This document shows positions 1-12,020 of a stretch of DNA of 64,000 bases, piece by piece. Position 1 is the first letter of the stretch. Each line of letters starts with the position of its first letter. A program made the position numbers and the translations under genes. Source of the stretch: Chrysomallon squamiferum (lineage: Eukaryota; Mollusca; Gastropoda; Neomphalida; Peltospiridae). Location of the stretch: contig CM022669.1 of the NCBI GenBank assembly GCA_012295275.1, positions 1,065,573-1,129,572 on the forward strand, in the 5' to 3' direction. The notes beneath the pieces were generated by a model, which saw only the letters and a list, made by a program, of their open reading frames with translations, made no database searches and was not told the DNA's origin.

Positions 1-656
1 TGTATAGATATATTTGTTGTTGTTATTACTTTTATGTATAGATATATTTGTTGTTGTTATTACTTTATGTTCTCTTTTCCTAACCTAAAGTTATTCGTAA
101 ATGCTTCCAAAGAATTTAAACATTTTATGTTTCTTTTTCTTCACATCATAGAGTTATATATTTTACTTAGCATTTAAACAAATAAGGAAAGTAATAACTA
201 CAGTTTATTGTTTGTTATTGTTGTTACTGTTGTAGTTGTTGTTGTTATCAGACATAAAGCTGCTAGTTAAATCTTGGTGAAGGGTTTTTTCTTCACAGCT
301 TTGGCTTCCTATGAAGTACTTAGCCAAGTTATCAATGTTTTCTTTAAATAAACAAATAAACTGTTTGCTAATTAAATCAGACAAGTTAATAATTAAATTG
401 TACAATAATTTACTGTTCAGTTTAAAATAACTTTTTTTTGACCACACACAGAGGAGTGGAACAGTTTCTTTCACATCAACATTCTGTGTTAATTTGTTCA
501 CACCTGTTAATTTGTTCACACCTGTTAATTTGATTTTGTATCCTTAATATATCTCTTCTTCTTCTTTTTATTATTGTTGATGCTGCTTTTGTTTTTTTGT
601 TATCATCACCATCATCATCATTATCGCTTACTCATTATTCCTCTTATTATTATTAA

Positions 657-694
<38 letters not shown>

Positions 695-716
695 GATTAC
701 TGACTTGTTTTTGCAG
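1..716. other. Intron sequence left of the first visible exon
   Basis: No coding exon is seen. The stretch is AT-rich, with a near-duplicate of about 35 bases at the very start (TATAGATATATTTG repeated at 3 and 39) and a (GTT)n microsatellite at about 657-692. It ends in an acceptor (TTTTTGCAG) at 716. The exon that follows starts in phase 0 with no initiator needed, so the gene continues upstream of the window. Confidence 0.6.
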
Positions 717-3700
717 TACCAGGCAGCATTAAACCGGAGTATAGAAAAGATGGCTGCTGTGTTTGACAACTTCAACGACGATGGCTGGGAGGAGATCACA
801 GAATCACCAGAGGGAACGTGAGTTTAGTTTTACACAAATAAGATAAGTCACAGAATCACCAGAGGGAACGTGAGTTTAGTTTTACACAAATAAGATAAGT
901 CACAGAATCACCAGAGGGAACGTGAGTTTAGTTTTACACAAATAAGATAAGTCACAGAATCACCAGAGGGAATGTGAGTTTAGTTTTACACAAATAAGAT
1001 AAGTCACAGAATCACCAGAGGGAATGTGAGTTTAGTTTTACACATATAAGATAACTCACAGACACACAAGAAGGGAAGTGAGTTTTATTTTTGAACAAAT
1101 AAAATAAGTTACAGACAAGAAAGAATGTAATGTTCGAGTTTAGTTTTGACAGTCAAAAGAAGTAACATGAGTTTTAGATTTTTACAAATAAAGATTCACA
1201 AAAAAAAAAAGTGTGTTTTGGATTTTACATAAAATAAATCTGATAAGTTTTAGATTTAGAACATGATTTTACAAAAACAAGATAAGTCACAGACACTGAA
1301 GAACAAACATAAGTTTTAGTTTTTACACAAATAAGATAAGATGAAGAACAAACATGAGTTTTTGTTTTTACAGATAAGTCAAAAAGACAAGGAAGGTGAG
1401 TTTTATATTTGACAGAAATAAGATAAGTTACAGACAGAAAAAAAAGGAATGTGAGTTTTAGTTTTTTTACGTAAATTTACAGATACAAATAAGTTTTAGT
1501 TTTTACACAAATAAGATAACTTACAGATACAAAAAAAGGAATGTGAGTTTTAGTTTTTACACAAATAAGATAAGTCACAGATACAAAAAAAGGAATGTGA
1601 GTTTTAGTTTTTACAGAAATAAAACAACTTGTTTGTTGACTCTTCTCTTTACATAACTTGTTGAACTAATTGTTCATGCTTCACGTTTCAGCTGTTTGGA
1701 AAATTTTATAATGAGAAACCTGAAACATTCAGGGTGGAAAATGGCTCTTCATGTGAAACAGTTTCTTGAATATTTTCTTACAGCTTATTCAACCAAGGAC
1801 AAATGGAATCAGAAATGTCTTATTTTATTTCTGTGTAGTTCTAAATTGATTACTTTTGTCTGTTTTCTTAGATATTACTCTGTTTCATCAGTGCTTCTTT
1901 TAAAATATGTTTTGTACAGTCTGCGTGCTCCTATGTTAATGATGGTTATATATCTGTTATTTGTTATTTGGTGTCAGTTTATAACAAATGTTAATTCGAG
2001 AACTATGTTACTCAAATTTCTCTTAATCAGGTTTTTTTTTTAACATTTCTGTTTACAAAGATAAAATGTTTAATGTGGTTGCATTTTTCTTGAGTTGTTA
2101 ATAAATATTTCCACTGTGATTAAGTATTTTATACAGTTCTGTGTTTTACTGAGAGATTTAAAAACAACTGTGTTTGGTAAATGACGAGGTAATGAAAAGA
2201 ATACTTTGTGTGTTTGACAGTGAGGAGGACACAGAGGTGACAGAGAGTGACACTCTGGGTCAGACCATTGTGTCTGTCTGTCGTCAAAACAATGCTCACC
2301 TGAAAAAAAACAAGGTAAATAAACTGTTTAAGAATTTTAATGGACTTTCTCTATTTTCTCTGTTTATCTGTCTCTCTCTCTCTTTCTCTGTCTGCATATC
2401 TGTATAGGTATCTCTCTTTATCTGTGTCTGTCTGTCTATCTATATATGTATCTCTCTTTATCTCTGCCTATCTATATATGTATCTCTATTTATCTCTTAT
2501 CTATATATGTATCTCTCTTTATCTCTTATCTATATATGTATCTCTCTTTATCTCTGCCTATCTATATATGTATCTCTCTTTATCTCTATCTATATATGTA
2601 TCTCTATTTATCTCTATCTATATATGTATCTCTATTTATCTCTTATCTATATATGTATCTCTATTTATCTCTGTCTATCTATATATGTATCTCTCTTTAT
2701 CTCTGCCTGTCTATATATGTATCTCTCTTTATCTCTATCTATATATGTATCTCTCTTTATCTCTGTCTATATATGTATCTCTCTTTATCTCTATCTATAT
2801 ATGTATCTCTCTTTATCTCTGTCTATATATATATGTATATCTCTTTATCTCTTATCTATATATGTATCTCTCTTTATCTCTATCTATATATGTATCTCTC
2901 TTTATCTCTGTCTATCTATATATGTATCTCTCTTTATCTCTTATCTATATATGTATCTCTCTTTATCACTGCCTATCTATATATGTATCTCTCTTTATCT
3001 CTATCTATATATGTATCTCTCTTTATCTCTGTCTATCTATATATGTATTTCTCTTTATCTCTGTCTATATATGTATCTCTCTTTATCTCTGTCTATCTAT
3101 ATATGTATTTCTCTTTATCTCTGTCTATCTATATATGTATCTCTCTTTATCTCTGTCTATCTATATATGTATCTCTCTTTATCTCTGTCTATCTATATAT
3201 GTATCTCTTTATCTCTGTCTGTCTATATATGTATCTCTCTCTATCTATATATGTATATCTCTTTATCTCTATCTATATATGTATCTCTCTTTATCTCTGT
3301 CTGTATATGTATCTCTCTTTATCTCTGTCTATATATGTATCTGTCTTTATCCCTATCTCTATATGTATTTCTCTTTATCTCTGCCTATCTATATATGTAT
3401 CTCTCTTTATCTCTATCTATATATGTATCTCTCTTTATCTCTAGCTCACTCAGTATCTATTTCTATCTCTGCCTGTCTATCAATCTCTTCTCTGTCTCTG
3501 ATTGTCTCTCTTTCTCTGTCTTTGTCTCTGTCTTGTCTCTTGTTCTGTCATGCTGACATTTTTATTCTTATTATTTTTCTGTGTCACCCCTTCTCAAAAA
3601 TTAAAACATAATCTGTTTACAATCATATATACTGGTAGTGAAACATTTATTTAAATCAGTACAGGGTGTGGTCATGCTGCATTTAATACAATTTAATTTT

Positions 3701-6700
3701 AGCAATGCAGTGTAGATTTTCAAAATTTTTTGTTTTTCCTCAATGAAGGTAATGTTGAAATACCTGTAATTAGTGATGTTTGTTTTTAAAGGTAATGTTG
3801 AAATACCTGTAATTAGTGATGTTTGTTTGTAAAGGTGATGTTGAAATACCTGTAATTAGTGATGTTTGTTTGGAAAGGTGATGTTGAAATACCTGTAATT
3901 AGTGATGTTTGTTTGTAAAGGTGATGTTGAAATACCTGTAATTAGTGATGTTTGTTTGTAAAGGTGATAAGACGACTACAGTCAAGAAGACACTGGACAC
4001 GATGTTGTAGTGGTACAAAACAGGAGAGGTTTTCCAGTTCTGACACAGCTCCCAGTAGTTCACAGGAACTTACCACAAAAAGTAATTTTTTTTTTATTTA
4101 TTAAAACTAAAACAGTGAACACAAAATGAGATTTTAATCATTTATTCTCTAGATAACAGACAGTAAGCATGTTTTAGTTTATCCATGCTGTAATGTACAC
4201 ATCATGTATTTGGGGTAATTTTCTTAAAGAGCAACAGTTGTGAAAAATATATTTGACTACTGCTGTGTACTTAAATACCACATTTATAATGTATCTGAAG
4301 CACATTCAAGTAGAAAATAATAGTAGTACTGTTAATATTAATACTATCATCATCATCATCATCCTTATTACTTTCATTACCATATTTCCATTCTTATTAT
4401 GATACGTTATTATTCAGTATACCATGACCGTGCTACATCTCCTGTGAGTTTTGAATCACTGTTAAAAGAGAAAAGTAAGAAAGTAGTCAGTCCTCTGTCT
4501 CATCCAATTGGTCCAGTGTCTAGACAGATTGGTCCTGTGTCTAGACAGATTGGTCCTCTCAAACAGCGAGTTGCCTATTTGCAACAACAGGTAAAAAAAA
4601 TTAACTTTTTCTTTTTATCTACAAGAAAAATTTCTGTTTGTAATAATACAGCAGGTAACAGATTTTATATCAGTACATACATTTATACATACAATAAGTT
4701 AAATGTCCATCTGTACTTATACCTGTAACATTACTTTCTTATACATAAGTTAAATAAAGTATGTTAATGTTTTGTTCTTTTTATCACTTTCAGATTCATT
4801 CATCTTTGTCAAAAAAGATAGTTTTAAATTGTGATAGTTTAAAATGAGTCTTATTTCAGATTGTTTGTTACTGTGCATGTTGTAAGAAATTTCATCAGTT
4901 GTATGCTGTCCTGACAACTGCAGTTTTTAGCACAAACATATAATTCAAATCAAATGTAGCATTCTGTGAGTGTTCCAAGCACAGACAGTGAAATGTGTTT
5001 TTGTTGACAGTTGATGACTCTGCGCAGTTCTAGAGCCAACGCCTTGAAGAGTCTGAGTGAAGAGAAAGAAGCCAATAAACAGCTGAAGAATGATTTGAAT
5101 CTAGCCAATCAGAGACTGCGCCTGGCAAAAATAACCATTCAAGTAAACCAGCCATTTTTCTTTACTGTTGTTGTTGAATACAACCAGTGAAGTAGTGAAA
5201 TCATTGTTAGATTTAATGTGACTGTTTAGTAATGTTGTTTTAAATTCACTAATACATTTTATTTAAAATTTTATTTTGAAAACTTTAAATTTTAAACCAT
5301 TATTTATGATCTAGCTATATTAAACCAAACATTTGTCATTTTGTGTGATGTTTATTACTGTTTCACTGAGATTTTTTTGTTAGATGTTTTACATAAAACA
5401 GTGTTTTGATTTCATTGTATTTTTCTAACAGAAGTTGACAGGTGATATGGAGAAATGTAGCAAAGAGAAAACTGAACTTGAACAACAAGTTCAGTCACGT
5501 GAACAGTTGTCATCCACGATGTCAACGATGCAGGAAAAACACAACGACCAGGAATGGAAGGTTCTGGAAGCGAGGTTGAAGGTAAAACAATACAATCTTT
5601 TGTTTACAGCTTTTTAAATTTTAAATTTTGCTTATTAAAAATTCTGGAAGCAAGGTTGAAGGTACCTAAATTTGTTTGTTTATAATATTTAAAAAAAATA
5701 TTTGTTTGTTTCTAACAGTTTCAGTTAATTTCTAATATTTTAGTTTTTGTTATTCTCATGCCTTGAATGCACAGAATAATAGGAAAATTACAAGCATCCA
5801 TTTTTTTATAATTTGTAATTATATAGAAATTTGTTTTTAAAATAATATTATTATAAGTTGTTTTCTCCATAAATATTAATACCAAATAATAAATGTTTTT
5901 TGTTTTTTTCGTTTTTGTTTTTATATATAGAATTAATAGATTATAAATATCACTGTCAAAGTATTAATAAATTATAAGAACTGATCTTTAAATAGTATTA
6001 TATTGTAAAACATGTTGGCTTTTCTTTTCTTTTATTTGTTTTGTTTTGGGGTTTCCTATATATTTCAGTTCTAAAAAAAAATGTATGTGTTGCTTTTGTG
6101 TTGGTTTGGGGTGGTTTTTTCTAATGGGTAGTTAAGTGTTTTATAGATGAAGTATTTTTATTTAAGGTGTGTTCCTGTGAGGTGTCACGCCAGAGTTCAA
6201 CTATAAGAAATTTGAAAACTGAAAATGAAAGTCTGCGAGATCAGTTGAGAAGTGCACAGGACAGGTAAAATTAACTTCTTACTTCACAGGTAAAATTAAC
6301 TTCTTACTTCACAGGTAAAATTAACTTCTTATTTCACAGGTAAAATTAACTTTTTACTTCACAGGTAAAATTAACTTTTTACTTCACAGGAAAAATTAAC
6401 TTCTTACTTCACATTCAATCCACTGTCCCATGACTGCTCTGTATGTCATTTCCTGTCTATGAAATAAAGCAAATAAAACTGACTTTGCTGAGAACATAAA
6501 TATTTATTATATGAACAACATTTGACATGAATTATTTTCAATGTTAAAGAAAGTCTTTGTCAGTGTAGTTTTGTCCTATTCAGGCTGAATCACATGGAGA
6601 GAGACAACAGTCAGAAGCGCAGTCTGGTGGAGAATCACAGAGTGAAACTGAAACAGCTTCAAGAGTCAGCCAAAAGTGATGCAAACATTATTGTAAGATT

Positions 6701-9583
6701 TTATCATTTCAACAGTAAAAATGTGCTCGACTTATTTTGATGAAAAATATAACAAGACTTTTTTTTTCTGCTTTTATTATTATATTTTATTTTTATTTTT
6801 TTCTGTTTATGTTTAAAAAAACATTTTTTACATATCTCTACAGAATTTGCAGTTATGTTACTACAACTAATTAGATTATCATTTTTGTGTCTACACAGTG
6901 AAAGGAAAACAATGTAGCTAAACAATTTTTTTTCATATTTTAATGGAGAGGAATTGTCAAATGAATTGTCAGATGCAAGAAAAAGTTATCTGTGTCCATT
7001 CAGTAAATATTTTATTGTAAAATTTATCACTTTAAATATTTTGTGTATTTTAGTATGTAGTTATTTAGCTGTGTATGTGTGTCTACAAACAAGTATTTTA
7101 TGTGTGTTAATGTTCATGTTTTACCAGTGAGACTGTGTAAAGTTGTAACTGTCTGATTACAGAGTGATCTTGAAACAAAGGTAAAACTGCTCACTGACAG
7201 TAATGACAAGTTTAAAGTTCAGGTATGTCATCTTATTTTTATATCAAACATTGCTCTAATACAGCTTTTTATTAAACTTCTCATGTTGTTTGAAACAACA
7301 CACAACAACTAAACAAATTATTGAGGATCATAGTGCAAGTCATCAATATGTACACTGAAAACACAATGAACAACAAAATAACACATAAAAAGGAATTAAT
7401 GTAAACAACACATTCCAGACACACTACATTTTCACTTGTATAAATATACTACAGTGATAAACATTAAATAACTTATATACTGTATAAACAACAAAATAAA
7501 GGTTGTTAAAAAATTAATTTCACACACTGCTCATATTCTACTTTTCATCTGTTCAAAACAATGTAACTCAAACAGAAAAGACATTAATTGAAATTTTGTC
7601 ATTTATTTCATGCCAACAAATGTGTGAAATGCAGAATTACAATGTGAGGAATCATCTTCACTTCTGCTACTACTTTGTGTTTTTCAGGTAGAATCGTTAA
7701 AGAAACGACTGGGTGCTGTCACAAAGGAGAAGAATGAATCTGAAGAAAAATGTCAGAAACTCACCTCAGAATTGGAGAAAAAGGTAAATTGTGTTTCAAA
7801 AAACCAAGCACCACAAACTGTTTGTTATTGTGTCAAGTCCAAAATATTCTCATATTCTCTATCTCTGTCTGTCTGTCTTTTTCTTTCTTTTTGTATGTGG
7901 GGACTAATTTGAGATTTGTTTCAGAGTTGTCAGTTACAAGAAAGCCGTGCTAAGTGCTGTGAGTTGGAGAAGTGTGTCAATGAGGTGCAGCAGACGATGA
8001 AGCAGCAGTTAGAGAGTCTGATGTGTCAGAGTGAGTTAGCAGTCCAGACTGCTCACGACAAACTCACTGCTCTCAGCAGTCGAATACAGCAGTATGAACA
8101 GTTTGTGAAGGTAAGTTTTATCTGAATTTTATATTAATTGTTTTAGCAATTTTTTCATAAATGCTAATTTTTTCATAATTAAAAATGAAAGCCAGTGAAA
8201 AGTAAATTTTTCTCCCACATTCTCACAAGCAAACGGTTTACTGAGTATTCTCACTGATCTTTTTAATACAAACATTCAGATGCTGAGCAATGAGCTGGTG
8301 AGAAGTGTGCAGAACACGAGAGAACTGCTCAGACAGACTCTGACTCGCAGACAGAGAGAAGCTGTCCCTGTCGACTCATCACTGCAGAAAGCTCAGAGTG
8401 TTGCCAAGAACATCCTCAACTTGAGTCAGTCAGACATAGACGACATCATGAGTGCTGATGGGGACAGAGACGTAGAAATGGTAGGTGCATTTGAGAATAC
8501 CCAGGTAGAATGGGAATTTGGTTAATACTGTTAGTTGTAATAAATGTTGATGGTAAATATTCAAAATTGTTTTTGTATTTTTGATTATAGGATTCAGCAT
8601 CAGAGATGGAGAAAAAAAATGACAAAAAATGGGCCAGGAAATGTGAAAAACTGTTAAATTCTAAGGTATTTTTATCATAATAAATTATCACTTATCTATT
8701 TATCTGTGATTAAAACAAAAACTGACAAAGCTGTTAGTACATTTATTATCATCAATAGTTGTCCACAAAAAATTATTAAGAGATTTGTTCAGTTATGATG
8801 AAATACTGGTATAGCTTAAATTATCTTCATTTCTGAAAATCTGGCTGGAAGAAATATTGACACAAATAATTTATAAAATTGTAAAGGAAAAAATATTGCT
8901 ACTTATCACAAATAACTGTTAATACAAAATATTACTTTTTGTTACTGTAAACAATTATTGTTGCTACAAATTACTGCTTGTTGATAATTATTGTTCTTAC
9001 TAAATATTATTACAAACTGTTATTTGTTAATACAAATTATTACTTGTTACCAGGAATATAAACAAACAGAACTAGGAAAGTTACAGGTCAAACCTAAATG
9101 AGAATCAGCAGCAGTTTTAATGTTCAGAGCTGTTGTACTCACACAAAACAATGAGTTGTGTAAAAATCTAGTTTGAATAAGTCAATCAGAGAAGCTAAAA
9201 TCTGCAGTTTACAGCAATGTACAATCTGTTTTACTTCTATTTTTGACATCAGTGAAGTAGTTTTTTATGTTCTCTGTAATTAAAAAAACAAAAAAAAATT
9301 ATTTTTAGATATAATTACAAAATGACTTGTGCAGTGGATTGCAAATTACAGCAAATATCAGTCACTGAAAAAAGTCTGAGTGAACTGATCATTTCTAACT
9401 GAAATCTGGTGTCAAATGAAAACCTTTCAGTTGTTACATTTCTAATTTATTTCCAGTGTCTCTAAATAATAAAAAATATATTTTTTTAATTTTATTTTTC
9501 AGGATTTTGTGGCATCTCTGGTGAAGCATTTTCTTCAGAAGATTGATGAGAAAGAGATTCTTGCTGCAGCTCTCAATGGATGA
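717..9583 (+). CDS. Coiled-coil, probably centrosomal protein (centlein-like), 3' part
   Basis: Fourteen exons join in one frame to 557 residues plus TGA: 717-817, 2221-2314, 3964-4081, 4418-4590, 5011-5142, 5432-5581, 6167-6264, 6584-6692, 7163-7222, 7688-7783, 7925-8110, 8280-8480, 8591-8665, 9503-9583. Every junction keeps phase with GT..AG borders; the exon-3 acceptor is a weak AAAG. The 5' end lies outside the window. The start is acidic (FDNFNDDGWEEITES), then comes a short tandem IGPVSRQ repeat, then long heptad coiled coil from exon 5 to 12, then a compact C-terminal module: AKNILNLSQSDIDDIM, a Trp-containing helix, and FVASLVKHFLQKIDEKE. This end resembles my memory of centlein, a centriole-linker scaffold; other centrosomal coiled-coil proteins remain possible. 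The gene is convergent with the next one. The gene model is strong, the name weak. Confidence 0.82.
797..1640. repeat. 52-bp tandem repeat containing the exon-1 donor site, decaying across the intron
   Basis: The last 21 bases of exon 717-817 plus its donor (GAAC|GTGAGTTTAG) and about 30 intron bases are repeated every 52 bp (starts 797, 849, 901, 953, 1005). Copies 4 and 5 carry AATG for AACG. Increasingly degenerate copies, still showing TGAGTTT and ACAAATAAGATAAG, continue to about 1640. Each early copy carries a complete GTGAGT donor. Confidence 0.9.
2345..3450. repeat. Pyrimidine-rich minisatellite (CTATCTATATATGTATCTCT type)
   Basis: About 1.1 kb of imperfect units of roughly 22-32 bp built from TATCTATATATGTATCTCTC and TTTATCTCTG lies inside the second visible intron. 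The top strand is free of stops over hundreds of codons in three frames, which is a product of the repeat, not evidence of coding. Confidence 0.92.
3745..3963. repeat. Tandem repeat leading into the exon-3 acceptor
   Basis: About five copies of a 44-48 bp unit (AAGGTGATGTTGAAATACC followed by TGTAATTAGTGATGTTTGTTT) stack directly against the start of exon 3964-4081. The last copy runs into the real exon (AAAG|GTGATAAG), so each upstream copy presents an AAAGGTGATG that mimics the exon edge. Confidence 0.85.
6250..6405. repeat. 26-bp tandem repeat containing the exon-7 donor site
   Basis: The end of exon 6167-6264 (ACAG) and its donor (GTAAAATTAACTTCTTAC) are repeated about six times at 26-bp spacing. 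Nearly every copy has an intact CACAG|GTAAAA donor; the last is mutated to GGAAAAA. Confidence 0.88.
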
Positions 9584-11055
9584 CATGTTTTGTTAGCTAC
9601 ATCATCGTTGTTACAACATCCCTGACAACGGTGTTATGTACATACAGACAATGAGATGAGAAACAAATGTGCAACCACTTTCTGTGATAAATTTTTACAT
9701 GTACAATCTGATTTTTTGTTTTAATTTATTACTTATTTATTTATTTTAGCTACAGATAATGCAGTAAAAGAAAAAAGCACTTGCTTTTAGGTTTAAATAG
9801 CATTAAAGTCTTCAAACCAAATTCCAAAATGAACAGATTTATGTGACAAAAGCCAAATGCAAACATTATACCTGTCTTGGTCTTGGGTTCATTGCTTTCT
9901 TCAGTTTATTTTGGGATACATACGAATTCAGATTCATAAATTTACTTTAAATTGTAGGAAAGAAAAATAACAAACATCTGCTAACATTAAATGGTTTTAT
10001 TGTCAAGAACAACAATTAAACTATTAAAATAATCATATCTGAAAACAAAATTAATAATCATATCTGAAAACAAAATTAACAATCAGCTTTCTCAACTGCT
10101 ACAGTTCTGAATCTAAAATATATGTTTATAATACAACAATTTCCCAAAAAAAAAAAGAAATCATTCAAATATTAAAACAAACAGTATGTATTTTTTGTAA
10201 AATCATTTAGACCCCAAATGAATGATTATTTTCAACACTACATATGATCTGCATGACACTGATTGCAAACAATATTAGTAATATTTTTATTTTCACCTTT
10301 TATTTACTAACAATATGAATTAGAGACTCAATCTTACTGTTGTTTTTTTAAAAAACATTCATTAAATATAATAAAGATAACAAACACTGTTTTAAATAAA
10401 TAAATATGATAAATATTATTAATATGAAAACAAAATACTGAATGATTAAATATTGTCGAAATGTCATGAATTGTAAATAAATAGGAAAATTTGTTATGAT
10501 TGTATGTACAACATTTTAAAATAATGAATAACACTGATTTGTAAGTCTTTTTTAAATTTGAGCGAAAGTGAGGTAATATATAATCAATTAATGACTATGA
10601 TTTTTTCTAAACAAAAATTATCTGCAATATTTGTGGATGTATTTACACTGTTCTAAGATTAATGTGAATTCTGAACATGTTCTCAACACTGAAGTAATCT
10701 GGCTAATAATTAAATATGATTCAACATAACAACAATTTATTTGCATGATGGAAAAATTATTTGATACATTCTACTCTCAACTAAATCAACTCAAAAACAA
10801 TTTGAAATCTTTACAGTTTTTATTCATTTATTATTATTATTATTATTATCGATCAAATAATAAAAATAATTCTACTTATGTGAAAACATTGATAATAACT
10901 GAAATTTTCCAAAGATACTTTTAGAACAAAAAGTACTTCAGTGCTTCCATACTTTTTGAAAATTAGCCAGTAAATGTAGGACAAGATAATTACACCAGTA
11001 TTAATAATCTGAAAATTCTGAGCATTAGGTATGAAAGATTTATTCTATTACGACT
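9584..11055. other. Convergent 3' flanks of the first two genes
   Basis: No coding exon is seen between the TGA of the plus gene (9583) and the stop of the minus gene (11056). The DNA is AT-rich and probably contains both 3' UTRs. There is a small direct repeat at about 10025-10080 (AATCATATCTGAAAACAAAA twice) and a short (ATT)n near 10832-10850. Confidence 0.6.
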
Positions 11056-11986
11056 TTATTCATCTTCAGCATCTTTGAAACTCTTAGCAAATTCCTTTAA
11101 CAGAACTACAAAGAAGAAAAAGAAAATGAAGAAATATCTACAACTGTTAACATTACTCAGAAAACAGAAACTGGGAATAAATAGTTAACTTTAACAGTTA
11201 AATCTAGTTTTAATCAATCTACAGTAAACTTATCTTCTACCACTAATAGTTTTTAAAAAAGTTTATTGAATTTTCAGTTTGTTGTAAAATCTAAATTTAA
11301 AACTAATTCATTTAAACTAGTTAGAATTTAGTGAACCAAAGATTACTTACCTTCATAGTGGTGCATGGTGGTTACAAGATTTTCATTCACTCTACTAATT
11401 CTAGCAACCTCAGAGTTTAGTGTTTGGTTTTCACCTTCAACAAAGTAAAAAGAAAACAATCATGGAATATTCCAGATCGTAAAAACACACTGACATTATG
11501 ATAATATCACTAAAGTGGTGCAGGATTTTCTTAATTAAAGAAGGAGTACAAAGTACACCACTCACATCTAACTGTACAAGTGAGATATTCACATGTGTGA
11601 ATATCAGTGTTTAAACCATCTCTATTTTAAAACAGGTAAACAAAAGAGAAGCTTGTCTTCTCAGCAGTACCATCTCAGACTGCTGAAACTTTCCTGTTTT
11701 AGCCAAATTTAAACATTTTCTTCTGTGATCTTCCATTAATTCAAAACCAATTTTTTTGTGAAAAAAAATGCTTTCTTTGCTCTTTTGATGTAAGCCTTTT
11801 GTTTATTTGTTGTGTGAAAGATAATTTATCACAGTTTGGGAAAGACACCTTTAATAATGAAAACAAAAAAGGAAATAATAACAAAAAAATTGATAATTTG
11901 CTCATTAATTTTCCAAGTTGATAATGAAAACTGTAAAAACAATGACCCTTCAATTCAGATACATGTACTTGATACCCAACTTTATC

Positions 11987-12020
<34 letters not shown>

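Noticed and set aside
1696-2043. 115-codon frame in the first visible intron
   Set aside because: Composition is intron-like, it has no domain, and flanking exons 717-817 and 2221-2314 splice in phase without it.
2340-3611. Three long Ser/Leu/Tyr/Ile frames
   Set aside because: Same reason: an intronic minisatellite without stops, open in all three top-strand frames, between well-supported exons.
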